Source: Ancylostoma caninum (Eukaryota > Nematoda > Chromadorea > Rhabditida > Ancylostomatidae). From it: a stretch of DNA of 64,000 nucleotides. Of this stretch, positions 45,051 to 58,300 are shown in pieces; positions within the stretch are counted from its first letter, which is position 1, and each line of letters starts with the position of its first letter. The DNA is taken from assembly GCA_037903475.1 (NCBI GenBank), contig JBAJFG010000490.1, positions 78,204-142,203 of the forward strand, given 5' to 3'. Position numbers and translations under genes: made by a program. The notes beneath the pieces were generated by a model. That model was not told the origin of the DNA. It made no database searches and saw nothing but the letters and a program-made list of their open reading frames with translations.

Positions 45051-47344
45051 GCTTATTGTTACAACAGGAAGTTCTTTTGATAATAGCTCTCTGAGAAATT
45101 CCAACATAATAATTTTTGGGATTCCTATTAGATTATGTGAGAATTATTCTGCGTTTCCATACATCTTTTCCTAAACGTTTACTAAAGAAAATGCTTATTT
45201 GTTCTACGAATCAGGGACTGTTTTCATCTCTTCGAATGCATTGAAGTTGACATTTTTCTACTTGTAATAAAGTATATATCAAAAACGAGTGAAATACAGA
45301 ATAAACGCATGCTCAGCCAGCCGCCATATTTACTATGTTTAGCTTACATGATTAATTTGAAAAAGTTACAAGACATCTGCAAATCTCTCATGCTGATATC
45401 TCAGCCAAAAAGATCCTGATGGAGACATAGATTCATGGGTAGATGTTGAAGATCCTCATATAATGTATGTGCTTTTGTCCATGATCTAGTTCCAGCATCT
45501 CTGTGACAGTACCTCGGGTAGAAGGGGATTCATTTCTGTCGCACGTCGATTGCTTGATGTTTTTCCCAGCTATTTATGTGTGTGAGTGCATATTGAGAGT
45601 AACTTCTGACCAAATGCGACTTCAGGAAAAACACTTTCAGTAGAAGTGCATGTGAAATTGCATTCTGTGAGCATATGACTACAAGACGTGTAATGTCGTG
45701 CTTTCAATTTCATAGGGATTTGGATGAGATGGAAAGTAGATGCCCAGGTAATTTTATCATAGCTTAACGAACACAAGATGAAAATTGCAGAGAGTTCAGT
45801 AGTTTGACCAATACGAGAGAGCACACACGTTCTCCTATGCTGGTCCACCCTGATTCTCGAGTCCTGCTGGTCTCGTTCATTCTCCAAGCATACACCTCGT
45901 AAACCAAACTTGACATTAATGATATTATATTATCAAGTAAAACTAGGTAGAAGAGAACAGAAGCAATATTCAAAATGATGTACAAACATACATAGAAGGT
46001 TGTGACCGCCGAAGGCCCTGGAAAACTTCCTGTCCCACCATCTGGCAAAGCTTTTTCTCGGAGCTTACTAAGTGGTTGTGAACAAATTCTAGCTTTCCAG
46101 ACACCACATCCAACAGAATCCAGAGAATCGAACCTCATCCAATTTTGCCTAGGCGCTTCTGTTTTGGACGGGCACAACGGCTGTTTACAGTGGCTGCAAT
46201 TTCTATGTGAGCTGTTCCTTTATGGCGTCTTTTGCTGATGCGTAAATTCGCGTACGAAGTCAAAGATGGAAAGTCCTCTCATACACAGTTAACCGTATGT
46301 TTCCTGGTCTAACAGTGATGTTAAGGTTGACGCCCCAGCGTGTGTCTACAGTACTACAATGAGATGCAGAGCAATTCTGCGTAGTTTTGAGTGACTTCCC
46401 GTTAAAGCATTTAGCTTCTAGTAATTCTACTGCTCTAGTACGTGAGAAATATCGACTGTTAATTGGGAAGAGAATCAAGTGTTTGGTTGTCTCACTGGAA
46501 GGATACAACGACGAATATACATAAGTATATAGTTTCTTTCTGTTTAGCATGTAGCCGTCATTGATTCTGCTTCATGCTTTCACTGAACAATTTTGCTGGT
46601 GTGGAATTCCAAAGGTCTAGCGAAAAGTTCTGCTTCATGGAGCTCACATGGTCAGATGGACAAGGTTTCGGGCCGTAAGGTTATCCTCTCACCTAGAAAA
46701 AGTCGCTACACAAAATAATGCATTGGATACCTATCGATTTATTCGAAATCCGAAAATTCAGATTCGAGTAAGTCTATAATTGGAATTTTTCAAGAAGAGG
46801 AAGCGATATAATCCTTTAAGAGTGAAAAAGGAACATTTCGGTCCACCTCTTTTTTGAACATTCGATCTCTTCGGGGCTAATCCTGAATGAGTAATTAAAT
46901 AAATTAATCCACTCGATTTTTTTTTCGGTTTCAAGTGCAAAAGTCACTGTGAAGATCCCCGCGCTAATGCAGCAAGGAATTATCACTTTGAAACGAGAAC
47001 AGGTTCTTCTTAGTAGCCACATTTTGTGATTTCAAAGTGAAGATAGATAAAATTCATGGTAAATAAATCCATGGATGAGAAGTGCTTCTCGAATTTGTTA
47101 GTTTTCAACATCTATAAAAAACCCGTAAACTTTCAAGACATGTTTCTCGTCTCTAGAAGACGTACATATACTCTAGTCGGACACCATTGGCGCATCATTG
47201 CTGCAAAAATCTCAGATATGAGCTTCCGATGGCATAATTCACAGCGACACCGTAGGTAATGGAAACAAGATGTAACAAGTCCAGCTTATTACTAATATTT
47301 TCACTTATTCCGTACTGCAAATTCATTCCTCAAGGACAAGGATA
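45051..47344. other. Intergenic DNA with weak ORFs
   Basis: 45764-46177 (-) is a 137-codon frame with one hydrophobic stretch (YIILNIASVLFYLVLL). 46260-46550 (-) includes AKCFNGKSLKTTQNC and SASHC, superficially like a Ly6-type exon, with an acceptor-like TACTAG before it. Neither could be connected to other exons, so no gene is called. Confidence 0.3.
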
Positions 47345-47596
47345 TGTACACTGGACGTCAAAGACGGTGGCCCATCGACGGCGTCGAGTGCACTCGGATC
47401 GGTCTCATCTGCCACCGGAATGCCATTCCTAGACGCTTTTTCCCCGATTCGGTCAAAAATCCCCAAAACGGGTAGAAAAGCTGCTGGAAATACCACAGGA
47501 GCAGCAGAAGGCATCGGCTATGGCTCCCGCGGCGCGGTTGCGCGGCGTCTTTCTCGAGGCTGCGAATGGGCCACCGCCGTTGACGTCCACTGTACA
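47345..47596. mobile_element. MITE with TGTACA ends (252 bp)
   Basis: Left end TGTACACTGGACGTCA and right end (complement) TGTACAGTGGACGTCA match at 15 of 16 positions, and the similarity continues inward through CGGTGGCCCA. The interior is GC-rich, which explains overlapping open frames on both strands. No transposase. Confidence 0.7.
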
Positions 47597-48854
47597 ATCG
47601 TGGTCAAGCTGGTTTATTTTTGGTTTCTTCGTTGCCACCATCATGCAAACACAAAGCAAAATCGCTGCAACCCTTATTTAATGAGCTGATCTAGTGGTTC
47701 TGTGATGTCGTGACATGTACCATCTATGTTAGGACTGCTTAGAATGGAGAAGACCATTGAGACTCGTTAGAGTACTAGTGCGTGTCAGGATGTGTAAGTA
47801 CTAGAAGGTCACCGCAGCAAAACCGTTTCACGTCCATGTTGCCGAGCGCCTGCACGATCTTGCTGTAACCGAGAAAAAGGAAAAAAATATGGACCCGTAC
47901 TTTTGTTAATTCTGGAAACTTCACTGAAGGAAGTTGTTCACTGTTACTTTCGTATGAATTTTGGGTGCCCTTTTCACAAGCCCACTTATGCCACCTGTGT
48001 TCTTAAAGATGATCCTTTTATTCACATAGTCCACGCCACGAAATTTACGAGAGCAAAGCTGCACATGTCCAAGGAAATGTTGAAAAAAAAAACACAATCA
48101 GTGTAAATGAACAGAAAAATAGCTAATCTATGCACTCAGAGATTTAATAAATTCTTTTCTAAAAGCCGCAAAGTCCAAAAAATCCAGGACTACCCTTCGT
48201 TGCTGTCCTTACAGACTACATAGCTATATACTGCATCTTTATCGCCCAAACTAGAATACCATAAACAAGTGTACTAACGAAAATGGCCCCATCAGCTTCA
48301 CCTGATATGCTTTCGGACATCAGGGAGCCACCTTATCTCCCACAGAATCGGAAGTGACAAACACCGTAAGCCGACGCGGGAAGATAGCATCGTAGTGCGT
48401 CAGCACTTCAAATATTTTCACCCTGCAGTACGCTATATAGCAGAGTGGGGCAAGATACGGAGAATAGCGTTAGAAAGGTGGTCGGAAGGACGCTGAAATG
48501 AGAAAAACCTACCTGTGACAACGGTTCAAGATGAAGACTCAGGGGGGTGAGAGAAAAGGGTAGAAAACTAGAAGTTCAGTATTTTGAGGGCATGTACTCC
48601 CAATATTCCAGAGATGAAGTGATCAGAAGAATCAAAAAAAAACTTGAAAACCCATCCTTGGGAGGAAGGAGACCCGCTTTTACTCTCTTGCCCGTGTCTA
48701 TTACTGGTAACTAGTATATGGACGTCCACTGCTGACAACTTGTAAATGGAAGAACCTCGAAGGCACAGGAATCAAACACAAGTACTGCTTATGGAAATAT
48801 TAGCACTTCTCTTCTTCTTACTTAATTTGAAGAGGTCGCAATCGTGGTTTGGCT
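47597..48854. other. Intergenic DNA, nothing recognised
   Basis: Short open frames only (for example 47903-48106 on +). No splice-supported exon, repeat pair or RNA gene seen. Confidence 0.4.
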
Positions 48855-49093
48855 TCACCTAACGGATTTCAACCCACTCCGAGCACAAGCGGACAATAAG
48901 ACAGGAACTGACCGAACATCTCTCTCAGTTATTCCATCAGATTCACATAATTTGTGCTGGATTTGACAGAGAGCATTTGTATTTTCTGAGATAACAATAA
49001 ACAAGCAGCGATGCCGCAAACGAGAACATCTCACCTGCCACAAAATTATGTCACACTGCGTACATGGCTCACCACAGGTACGCATTTCGGATC
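48855..49093 (-). CDS. Two 3'-terminal exons of an unidentified gene
   Basis: Minus-strand exons 49093-49035 and 48956-48855 join in phase 0 across a 78-bp intron with GTGAGA and AAATCCAG signals. The upstream acceptor (CTTTGCAG) is phase 1. The combined 52 residues read SEMRTCGEPCTQCDIILWQ, then HKLCESDGITERDVRSV, ending at a TGA. Five cysteines, no known domain. Upstream exons were not found between 49.1 and 52 kb and no close AATAAA is present, so this is tentative. Confidence 0.3.
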
Positions 49094-52000
49094 CTGCAAA
49101 GTGCTTACCTCTGGAGATGTTTGTTCTAGTCCTGAGATACTTTTGTAGGATGATGCTGGACTCTACTTAGGTTTCGGGCTCGACGGCACACAATAATTCC
49201 GATGGGATCAAAGGAGAACCTCCTTGAAGATGGTTATATCCTAATCTGCACCACCACGTACTCATTTTTGTCCATAATGTTAATAGATAGCTTAGTTGTT
49301 TTTGCTCATTCCCTTTCTTCCATTTTGTTGTTTGCTTCTTTTGCTATGAAGCACCTAAGGTGCACTAAATAGATAAATAGGTAAAAACTATAAGAGCCTT
49401 TCGACACTATGCATACCGCATATACTGCTCTGAATCCGATCTCAATCATCGAACGAGGATGTCTTTATGAAGTGTGTGTGTGCATTCTCTGAAGTCGAAC
49501 AAATTTGAGCGAATGAGAAGCGACCCTTGTTAGCTAAATGATAATTACCCATGTCTCTGCTGTGTAATAGCACTGCAACATTGGGTAGGAAGCCCAAAGA
49601 AAGTCGACCAAAAATAAGCAGAAGAAATGAGGTGTTGGAAGGTCGGAGTCCTATTTTCCCCAGAGATGCACGAGCTACAAGGCCTATGTACAGTGAAGTG
49701 TGGCTTGATTGTTGGACATCTAGTTCCCATTAGGCGGCGCAGCATAGCCGGGTAAATGCAAGCAGCAGGCAGTATGACTTAGAGGCGATTACAAAGCATT
49801 TGGTTGCAGAACTATATGAAAACAGCCTTCTAGAAGGACCGCCGGCGCGATCGGATCAGGCATGCAGCAGAAGGAGCTCTGTCATCTGACAGCTCTGCTG
49901 CTGCCCTTCTGGCAAGGCAGCTCTTCAGCAAAGCTGGTTCCAAATTTGCCTTTCACCTGGCACAATCAACACGTATGCCATATGCAACATTACCGGTAAC
50001 GCTATGGACTAATACTGTGTCAGTGGTCGTGAGATTACCCACGATTTCAAAAATGCATTCAGGTCCAGTGGTCATAAACTATTAGGCTATAACATAAGTT
50101 TCCGCTGTTTTGAAATTTTCGAAGAAAAAGTTTTACAAAAAATCAAATAAGAATACATAGGTATCAATCGAAGTATGTACCATAACAGTCGCTGGCCTTT
50201 TGCCGTTTTTACAGCACGAGCTCGGTTAGACTGCTCCAGAAATCCGTGGACTGCGAGGCAAAGAACTGAGTCGGGCAGTGCTACAGATCACTGACTTTGG
50301 CAAATCGGTTCTTGCTCTGTAGACTTCTATGTGTTCTGATGATCGGCGCATGGTTAGAGATAGATTTATGCAGCATAATGAGCTATTAAGAATTTCTCTG
50401 TGAGCGCATCGCCTTTCCAGAGAGTTCAACCAGCAAAATTAAGGCGCCCTCAGCGGTACGGCGAATTGAGTGAGCGCTTGAAACTCATCCCAAAATTCCA
50501 CCGATTAGTGTCCGCAAACGGTCGATGTTTGCAGCCACAGCGGAAAGAATCCCACTTCAATTCGCTTCAAGTCCAAATAGAAATGCGGCATAATCAAAAT
50601 TTTTGGTCACCTATTTTGGTGTAGATGCCTGAGACCGCTCGACAATAAAATGGGGAGGGAAAGTATCAGGGAGAATAAGAATTGCCTCGAGATTACTACA
50701 CCCAAATTTGGTTAGTCTCACTCGACATTATGGGAAAATTACTGTCCGTGCAAGTGCAGTCATCGAGTTTGCATTCTTTAAGGGTTCACTCTGAGGTTAA
50801 TTACATCTTCAAAATAAGATGCAAAAATCGGTCTCACACTCCGGAATGTTCACGAGATCACGCGTTTCAAAACAGTATCTAGACATGCGCAACGTCTTAT
50901 CGGTATTCATTTATTATAGGCCTTCGAAAATGCCTATGCGAAAACAGCGGAAGCTTATGTTAGGACCTAATAACTACTTCCTCACAAGGTTTTAGATAGC
51001 CATGTGTACCTGTTTGCGAATCAGAAGCCAGTAATATGTCTCAGCCCTCAAACCCGCTTGAAAATGACTTCCATCACTTTGCTTGAAAGATTTTGTAACA
51101 GATTTCCGGCTAAACTAACCGTTACCTATGGCGCACTGATTTTGCGATGACTTTATAAAATAATAATAGACAAATAAATAATACTTGCTGTGTCAGAAGT
51201 GACCCAGACGCAGTAACCCAGTAACCTAGAGTATTTAGAGCTCCTGCTTGTTATACACCATGCCTTTCCACTTGAGATACTTCTCCATCTCCCATCAAGT
51301 GTCCCGAAACTTCTTAGAGACAAGATGGTGAATTTCACTTCTGAAACTTCAATACCGTTCGATTATTGGCATTATCATTTGTATCATGCATTTGCTACAG
51401 TTTTACAAATGAAAAAAATGTGTGTTATTACAATGGATCATCAAGATCCGTGCATACCTCCTTCACTAGTACATTATCGTGTGCAAGGCATATGAAACAC
51501 CCCTCACTCGATACATTTATTCCAATATTTATATATTAAATATGTTGAATAAAACGTCACAAAGACTACGGATTAATTGTGGGGCTCGATCCCACGAGGA
51601 ACTGAACATTATTGAGTGTGCTGTTGGGGTGGAATGACTGAGGGATGAATTCAAAGGAAAGAACATTCCGGACAGTGGGCGGGGTTTATTTGAGCAATAA
51701 CGCGAGTGCACTGCCGTGATTAGATGGGGGAGGAACGTGTGAGTGGTATATTTACAATTTTTAAAGGTCTCGTACTACTCGCGTACTGCACATTAGAGGG
51801 ACAAAGCTGGAACAAAAGAAAAAAAAAGAATGGCCAACATATGAAGGGCCAAAATTCACCAGTAGACAGAGCGCAATTACTACACAAAGAAAGCATGAAT
51901 TTGGCAGTTTGCCAGGAAATTCAAAACAATAAACGTATTCAGGACTATGTTATTGTGGAGCCATTTCTCGGTGCTATGGCAGTATTGACACATACAGGCC

Positions 52001-52355
52001 ACATTCAAAGGAGGAGACAGCTTCTTAGTCACAATGATGATCTCAGATCTCTCTCGAACAGAAATCCAGACGTAGACCCCAATTTGGGGAGGGAAAATCA
52101 CCACTTAAAGCCGAGTGATCTATCCAAAAGAGGATGAAATAAGGGAAGATACGACAAAACAACTCAGAACAACTCGAAATAACGCTGAAATAATCGAAAA
52201 TTCGGGTAAAACACGACATATTTAGAAGTATGGACCACACACAGACACACAAAGAGCACCGCGTCATACACCAATGCGCAAGAGAAATGCGAATATCGTT
52301 GAGATTGTGCGCGTTTTCTTCGATGTTCCTACGAACTCAATGGATTCTTCAGCGC
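49094..52355. other. Intergenic DNA / 3' flank of the Ena/VASP gene
   Basis: Several short frames, the longest 51724-52137 (+, 137 codons; Lys/Gln-rich, no domain, antisense to the 3' flank of the Ena/VASP gene). Nothing is firmly supported. Confidence 0.35.
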
Positions 52356-55300
52356 CTATCGGCGAGCCAATTCCGTTCGGAACGCCTCGATGATGTCCTG
52401 CTTGGCTTTGTTGATCTCCAGACGCACTTCCACCATTAATTCGGCTTTAAACCTGGAAAGAAACTCGTAAAAAATGTGGCAGCCATGAGAATTGTACCGC
52501 TATCTGGATGGTTCTAACAGTCGATTCCAAACATAGATTTCATTTCAGTGTGAAGTGCGAAAGATAGCTCTGCAAGAATTCCAAAAAAAAAAACACACGA
52601 GTCAGTTCTTTCTGTGAAAGTCAGAGTGACTGCTAGGCAACAAATATTGATATATAATAATACTAACGCAGAAGATCTATCTAGAAATGAGAAAAACCCG
52701 ATCAAATAATTCCCTCTAACATTTTTGGTGACGACAGATACTCTGATATTAAAGCTCAACAATTCCATAGGAAGGCAACAGAATGTTGCGAAAACGGGGA
52801 ACCATGCAAAGCTTACTCCTTGTAGTTATTAACTTTTATACTGGCAAGAAATACACCATGCAGCTCTTACAAATCTTATTCCGAATCCAGAAAATTTTTC
52901 AACACTGCGAACACTTTTTCATCTGCAATATTTCATCCAAAAATTGCTGGATATTCGATCTCTTAGGTTTACTCCCTATCCTGGGGTATGTCAAGTTTTA
53001 GTATCGCCGTATTAGTCGTACACATACTGTTTCTTCTTCTGTTCCATTTACAGTACCTCGCAATATTTCTGGGAACTCAAAATATTTTCAAAAAAATTGA
53101 TAGCGAGGAAATATAGCCACCGTATAGGCCTCAAATTCTAATAGAAAGCAAAACTGGAGCACATTCCAAAGGGCTCATCTGAACAGGTCAATATTCTACT
53201 AATGAACAACTCTTATTTGTGAGATGTAAAAGCATTTCTAGGTGAAAACCAAAAAAAAAACCCCTTCCCGATGTCTTGATGGGATTTTCGGCGACGCTCC
53301 GCCTAACGGGATTTATTGTCACTTTTACAACACTTCGTTACAACATACCTTTCCAAGAACTCCGGCGTAATTACAGCATTATTTGGAGCTAATCCATTCA
53401 CTTTGACGGGATCATCCTGGGACGAGATGGACGAGCCGGATGGGACTCTGAATAAGCTCGTGGATAACACGAATACGATGTTGCTTCTTTCATAGAAATC
53501 ATCGCTAAAATACACACTTCCTGTGCGTCTTCGGGCTATCCGTGTTTCCATTCGTTTTAACTGGCTCCCATTTCCTCGGCGCAGTCCCTGCATTGCTCGG
53601 GGCCGCGAATCCATTTACTGGTGGGATTGTGCCGCATCCACTATCCGATGAACCTGAAAAACCGAAGGCGTAATCCTTGGGAGCCGTGGAGACTACAAAA
53701 TCGTATGAAAACATCGGACTAAAAGCTTACCATTGCTGGCATTCGATTTGGAATCAACAGCATCTGCTTTCGCTTGGCTAATCTTCTTTCGGTTGAATGT
53801 GGCAGCCAGTTCCGAGAGCAAATCGCCGTGAGATGAGCCGGCCACTGGATAAAAAGGCATTTCCCATGAATATTCAGAAAGAATACGAAAGAAAAAAGAA
53901 AATGAAGAAAATTTGCCCGTCCCTACCTGATCCATGACCACCAGAAGCTTCCGCAATAGATACCGAGCGACCTTCTTTAATTCCACCGGTCTTCTTCAAC
54001 TGTGCTCCTCTTAATTGGTCAGCCAAGCTAAAAATTTAAATATTTTCCCCTCGATTCGCCATCCCACGCCTCGAATTACGTCATGCGTTCGCAAAATTGT
54101 TGCGGAAATAAGGAAATTTCCACGAAATCCCAAGTCACCTCATTCCTTTAGAATTGTCAGCCTTCAAAAGATTCGGCGGAGGTGGCGGAGGAGGCGGCGG
54201 TGCACCACCAGAAGGTGGTAGCGGAGGGGCCGGTGGAGGACAAGAAGATGGTGTTGAGGTTGGTGGCGCAGGTGGTGCAGGAGGAGGTGCGGGTGGTCCT
54301 GGCGCGACTCGCGATGGACTGGCGGTTTGCTGCTAAAATTGCAGAGGTTCAGTAGTTTCAAAAAATCCTGCAATGTTCGATGAAGTTACATGTAGTAAAA
54401 GGCAAAAACCAGTGAAATAAAAATTTTCGCTTTTTTTGATAGGTTTGGAAGTTTGGTTTAAATACTACTCGAATGACCAGAAAATAAATAAACTACGGGG
54501 TGCAACTAAGGCCGAACTCACCTGGCCATAGATATTGCAGGGGCCATTCGAAGAAGAACTCGATCCTTGGGAAGATCTCCTCTGTTGTTGTGAGAGCGAT
54601 AAACTGCCTTGCACGCAATGCGAGGTTTTTCTGGAAGCGATGAAGTCATGCAAGAAAACTAAGCTGTAAAAACCTCATCACTCTTACTGCCTTCGAAAAT
54701 CTATGTTTCATAACCCAATAAATAGTTTCTGGCCCAATAAACTATACGATGTAATCTCCTTGAATAAAAAGGTCGTATTCGGAATCTTCACGAGCAGGAC
54801 AACTCGAAAGTACATTATCAACAATTCTGATCAAGGCCAATACCAGCTGGACAATTTTTGGCCACATCTGAGGATGGGAAAAATCCTTTAGGTTTTTTTA
54901 AATCCGAATTTTGGAATTTCGTCTAACCTCTGGATCAAATCTCTGGTTCCTTCGAGTTTAACCAAAAATGTCCAATTCTAGATTGCCGACCCCACGTTCA
55001 GACCAAGTCTACAGCGGCAGTATGTATTTAAATATGATACCGGATATGACCCAAAATTGAATTTTTCCCACTGTTAAGACCTTATCGAAGAAAGTACTTT
55101 TTCTAATAACACGCATGTGAAGCTTGCCTCTTCCGAAAGCACGCAATTAGTTTTCTTGTAAACAACTGATAACGCCTATTTCTAGACATAAGGAAAAAGT
55201 TACTGTAGTTACCGAGCAAAACCTTATCGAAGCTAAGAGGATTTTCACGGTAAACAGTGTAAAAAAGCAACCATCTTGTCGCCAGTATTCCCGGATTCCT

Positions 55301-58300
55301 GCTAAATTTGTCCAAAGATTTCAGTGAAATGATAAGAAGCACTTTCAGTCACCATCAGGTGAAGTGAAGAATTTTTGGCAAATTCCAAAACAAAGATAGA
55401 AATAATCCGTTGCTAGAGACGAAAACAACCTCGGTGAAAATACTGATATGATCATGGCTAGTGCAGTTGTAAAAATGAACTCTCCTAGGCCACAGTAGCA
55501 GCAGGACGCGGCGTACACGTGTACCACAAGTATAAACGCGGCTATGGAAGATAAGCTCGACAGCTCACCTGAATCCCGGATGCATCTGGTTCATCGGCGC
55601 ATGCGCAGCAGCTCCCGCAGCGTTGTCTTCTTGATCCCTGAACGATGGCGCCGACTGGATATGCGACATCATATGTTGATGCGGGTCCTGGTAGACGTTG
55701 TCTGCAATACTGCCTCTTTTTCACAGTATAATCACGATGACAGCGCCAGTCTAACAGGTTATGCATAATTGAATTTCAATTGTAAAATAGGCACAGTCAC
55801 ACTTTTGCAACGCTCATAAAAATCCGGAAAAAGTCCCTGGAAAACTCAACAGACCGTGCAAATTATTACGGTAAACAGCGTGCTCATTCGAAGACGGCTG
55901 TGGATTCTGTCGACAGCAGAACATCAACTACACAGAAACACGCTATTGATCAAGCGTCGCGAGGATAAAATCTGATAATCCAGGCACAAGTACGGCTAAG
56001 TCCCAGATGAGAAAGCTGTTTACGGTGTGTCACTAGTGGAACGTGACCGTACTCACTACCTACTCGTACAGTGCTCCTAGAAAAAAGCGCCTACTCGTCC
56101 CATAATCCCAATCGATGTCGGAGAAACAGCATTTTCTGGATTGAAATGGGCGCACGTAATTTGATGCGGTTTCTTTTTGCAATTTATTCTGTGGCGCGGC
56201 TTAATTTACTATTCTACTCAATAAAATTCTGACAAACGACCATTTTCATTATTTGAACTATAGGAATTCCAGCAAGAAAAACAGGTGCACAAGACGAAAA
56301 ACTTCGTAAATTTGGAGAAAAATGGGAAACTTTTCTTTCCCTAGCTAATAATTCGATTCCTAGCTTAGTCAAAACAAATATTTTGGAGGGACCATCAAAC
56401 TTGATGCGAATACTATAAATCGCAGCCTTAACGCTCAAAAGGTATTGAAACCCAGCATTATCAGGGAAACGCAAAGGAAACCCTAATGGTCGCGATTGAC
56501 TCATTCCAAAATCACTTCTGTAGGAATCATTAAGTGGTTTCAAGATGATTTCTCGTTAATGGGTTTCCAATTTCAACAAAAATTGTGAATACGTAAAATA
56601 TCACCAGTAGCACACGGTCTAGTGGGGAAGGGAGGGGGGAGGGGGTGGGGTGAGCATCCACGGAGGTGCGGAAATTTTCACCGGTCACAGCTCGCCTGAG
56701 CCAGGTTTTGCCACCCAGGACTACCCAAACGGACTGAATAATTCGTTTCTACTGATGCTCTCCCACAAAGACGAGGAAAAATACCTAAACCACTAAAATG
56801 AGCACCATCAATGTGGGAAATTTGAGAAAAAAAATTTATGAGGCACCACAGCATCGGCCCCTTCGAATAAAACACCAACCTATGACTCGAAGCCTAACCT
56901 AAGATTTATAGGACGTTTCCTATTTCATCGGGAAGAAGAGCATTTCCAGCAATTGCAAGCCAATTAAACGCTACAGCCAAACGAGAAACGACGAAATGCA
57001 GGTTAATCAATCATAACCCGATACAAATGTGTCTTGGCATAAGTGCATGTGTGCAAAATCTGTGCATTAGTTACTAGATTCTGCGACATTGCGGAAAATC
57101 ACCAAGGTAACAGGAAGAAAAAACATGGCAGCTGTGCCACAGCCAATTTTAATGGCTTCGAGAGGAAAAAAAACTAGAAGGGCAGAATGTCTCTAGGATT
57201 GAATTTCTTACGAGCTCTTGGATGCTTTGTTATTTCTAGATAGTATACATATAACGTAGCCAAAACATCGCATATGCTAGAAAATTTCCAAGGAAAGATC
57301 CATGCCACTATAATCCAGGAAATAATTCCGGCAACAATTAGGTCAAAAGTCAATTTATTCATTATATTTAGTCTTGCTCTACTAATGAGCATTCGTGCGG
57401 CTACTGGAACCTTTTTCCTTTTTTGGTCATTCTTCATTCTCAACAAGAAAGTGAGAAAATGAAAAGACCTCCACATAAGCACCTAAATAAACTGGACGTT
57501 CGAATGAAAATGAACAAGAAAAAATTGGGAAGCAAAAAACACTAACAATCGCCACAGCCTAGTGTCTTATAAACACTCAAAGACAAAGTCACCGTCAAAC
57601 AAAAAGGACGAAAAGCTTCAGGAACATATGACTAGGCCTTCGTTGAAGAGTTGCAGGAAAACATGGAAAATCTCCGACACGGCCACCACAAAACACCCAC
57701 AATGTTGGTTGAATGGGAAGTACAGCAGCCACCATCGGTGTCGGACTAACGAAAAACTCACGAATGGACCGGGATGACTAAGAGAAATGCTCTCTTAGAA
57801 GCGCATTTGTCATGCAATCACCATAGCGTTGAGTACTGTCGATGCGTCATCATCGACAGCACGCTGTAGAGGTGTTTTTACAACGTAAAGGGGGAAACGT
57901 TTTCATAGGAAATCACTTAAAGTGGACCGGACATTCCTAGCAAGGCCGAAATCAAACTTGGAAAACAAAGGGACTCTAAGCGGAAATCGCAGAAAAGAGG
58001 AGGATCACTGTCCATATCGCCAATAACCATAGCATCCGCATCTATTCATGTCATAAGAAACAGAAGGGAGCTCTTAGAAACTCTAACAAAACAGAACCTC
58101 TCAGAAACTACACCTATCATACAGGATTTTTCACTCCTACGATTTCAGAACAGAAATATGGCAAAAAACCTGTACAGCTGCGAAATAGAGAAGTATCCAA
58201 TGAGCACTTTTTGCGAAGACAAGTTCTGGAACTTCAAAGTACGATGACTCAGCAAATTTTGATTGTTTTCGCCATCAATAACTCAAAAGTCGTCCTGGCG

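Noticed and set aside
45764..46177. 137-codon minus ORF with one hydrophobic segment
   Set aside because: No signal peptide, no linked exons, no recognised family; likely chance or an isolated exon that cannot be supported.
46260..46550. Ly6-like exon (AKCFNGKS, SASHC)
   Set aside because: Only four cysteines in a short stretch, weak acceptor and no partner exons.
47323..47659. Overlapping GC-rich ORFs on both strands
   Set aside because: They coincide with the TGTACA-ended MITE and its inverted arms.
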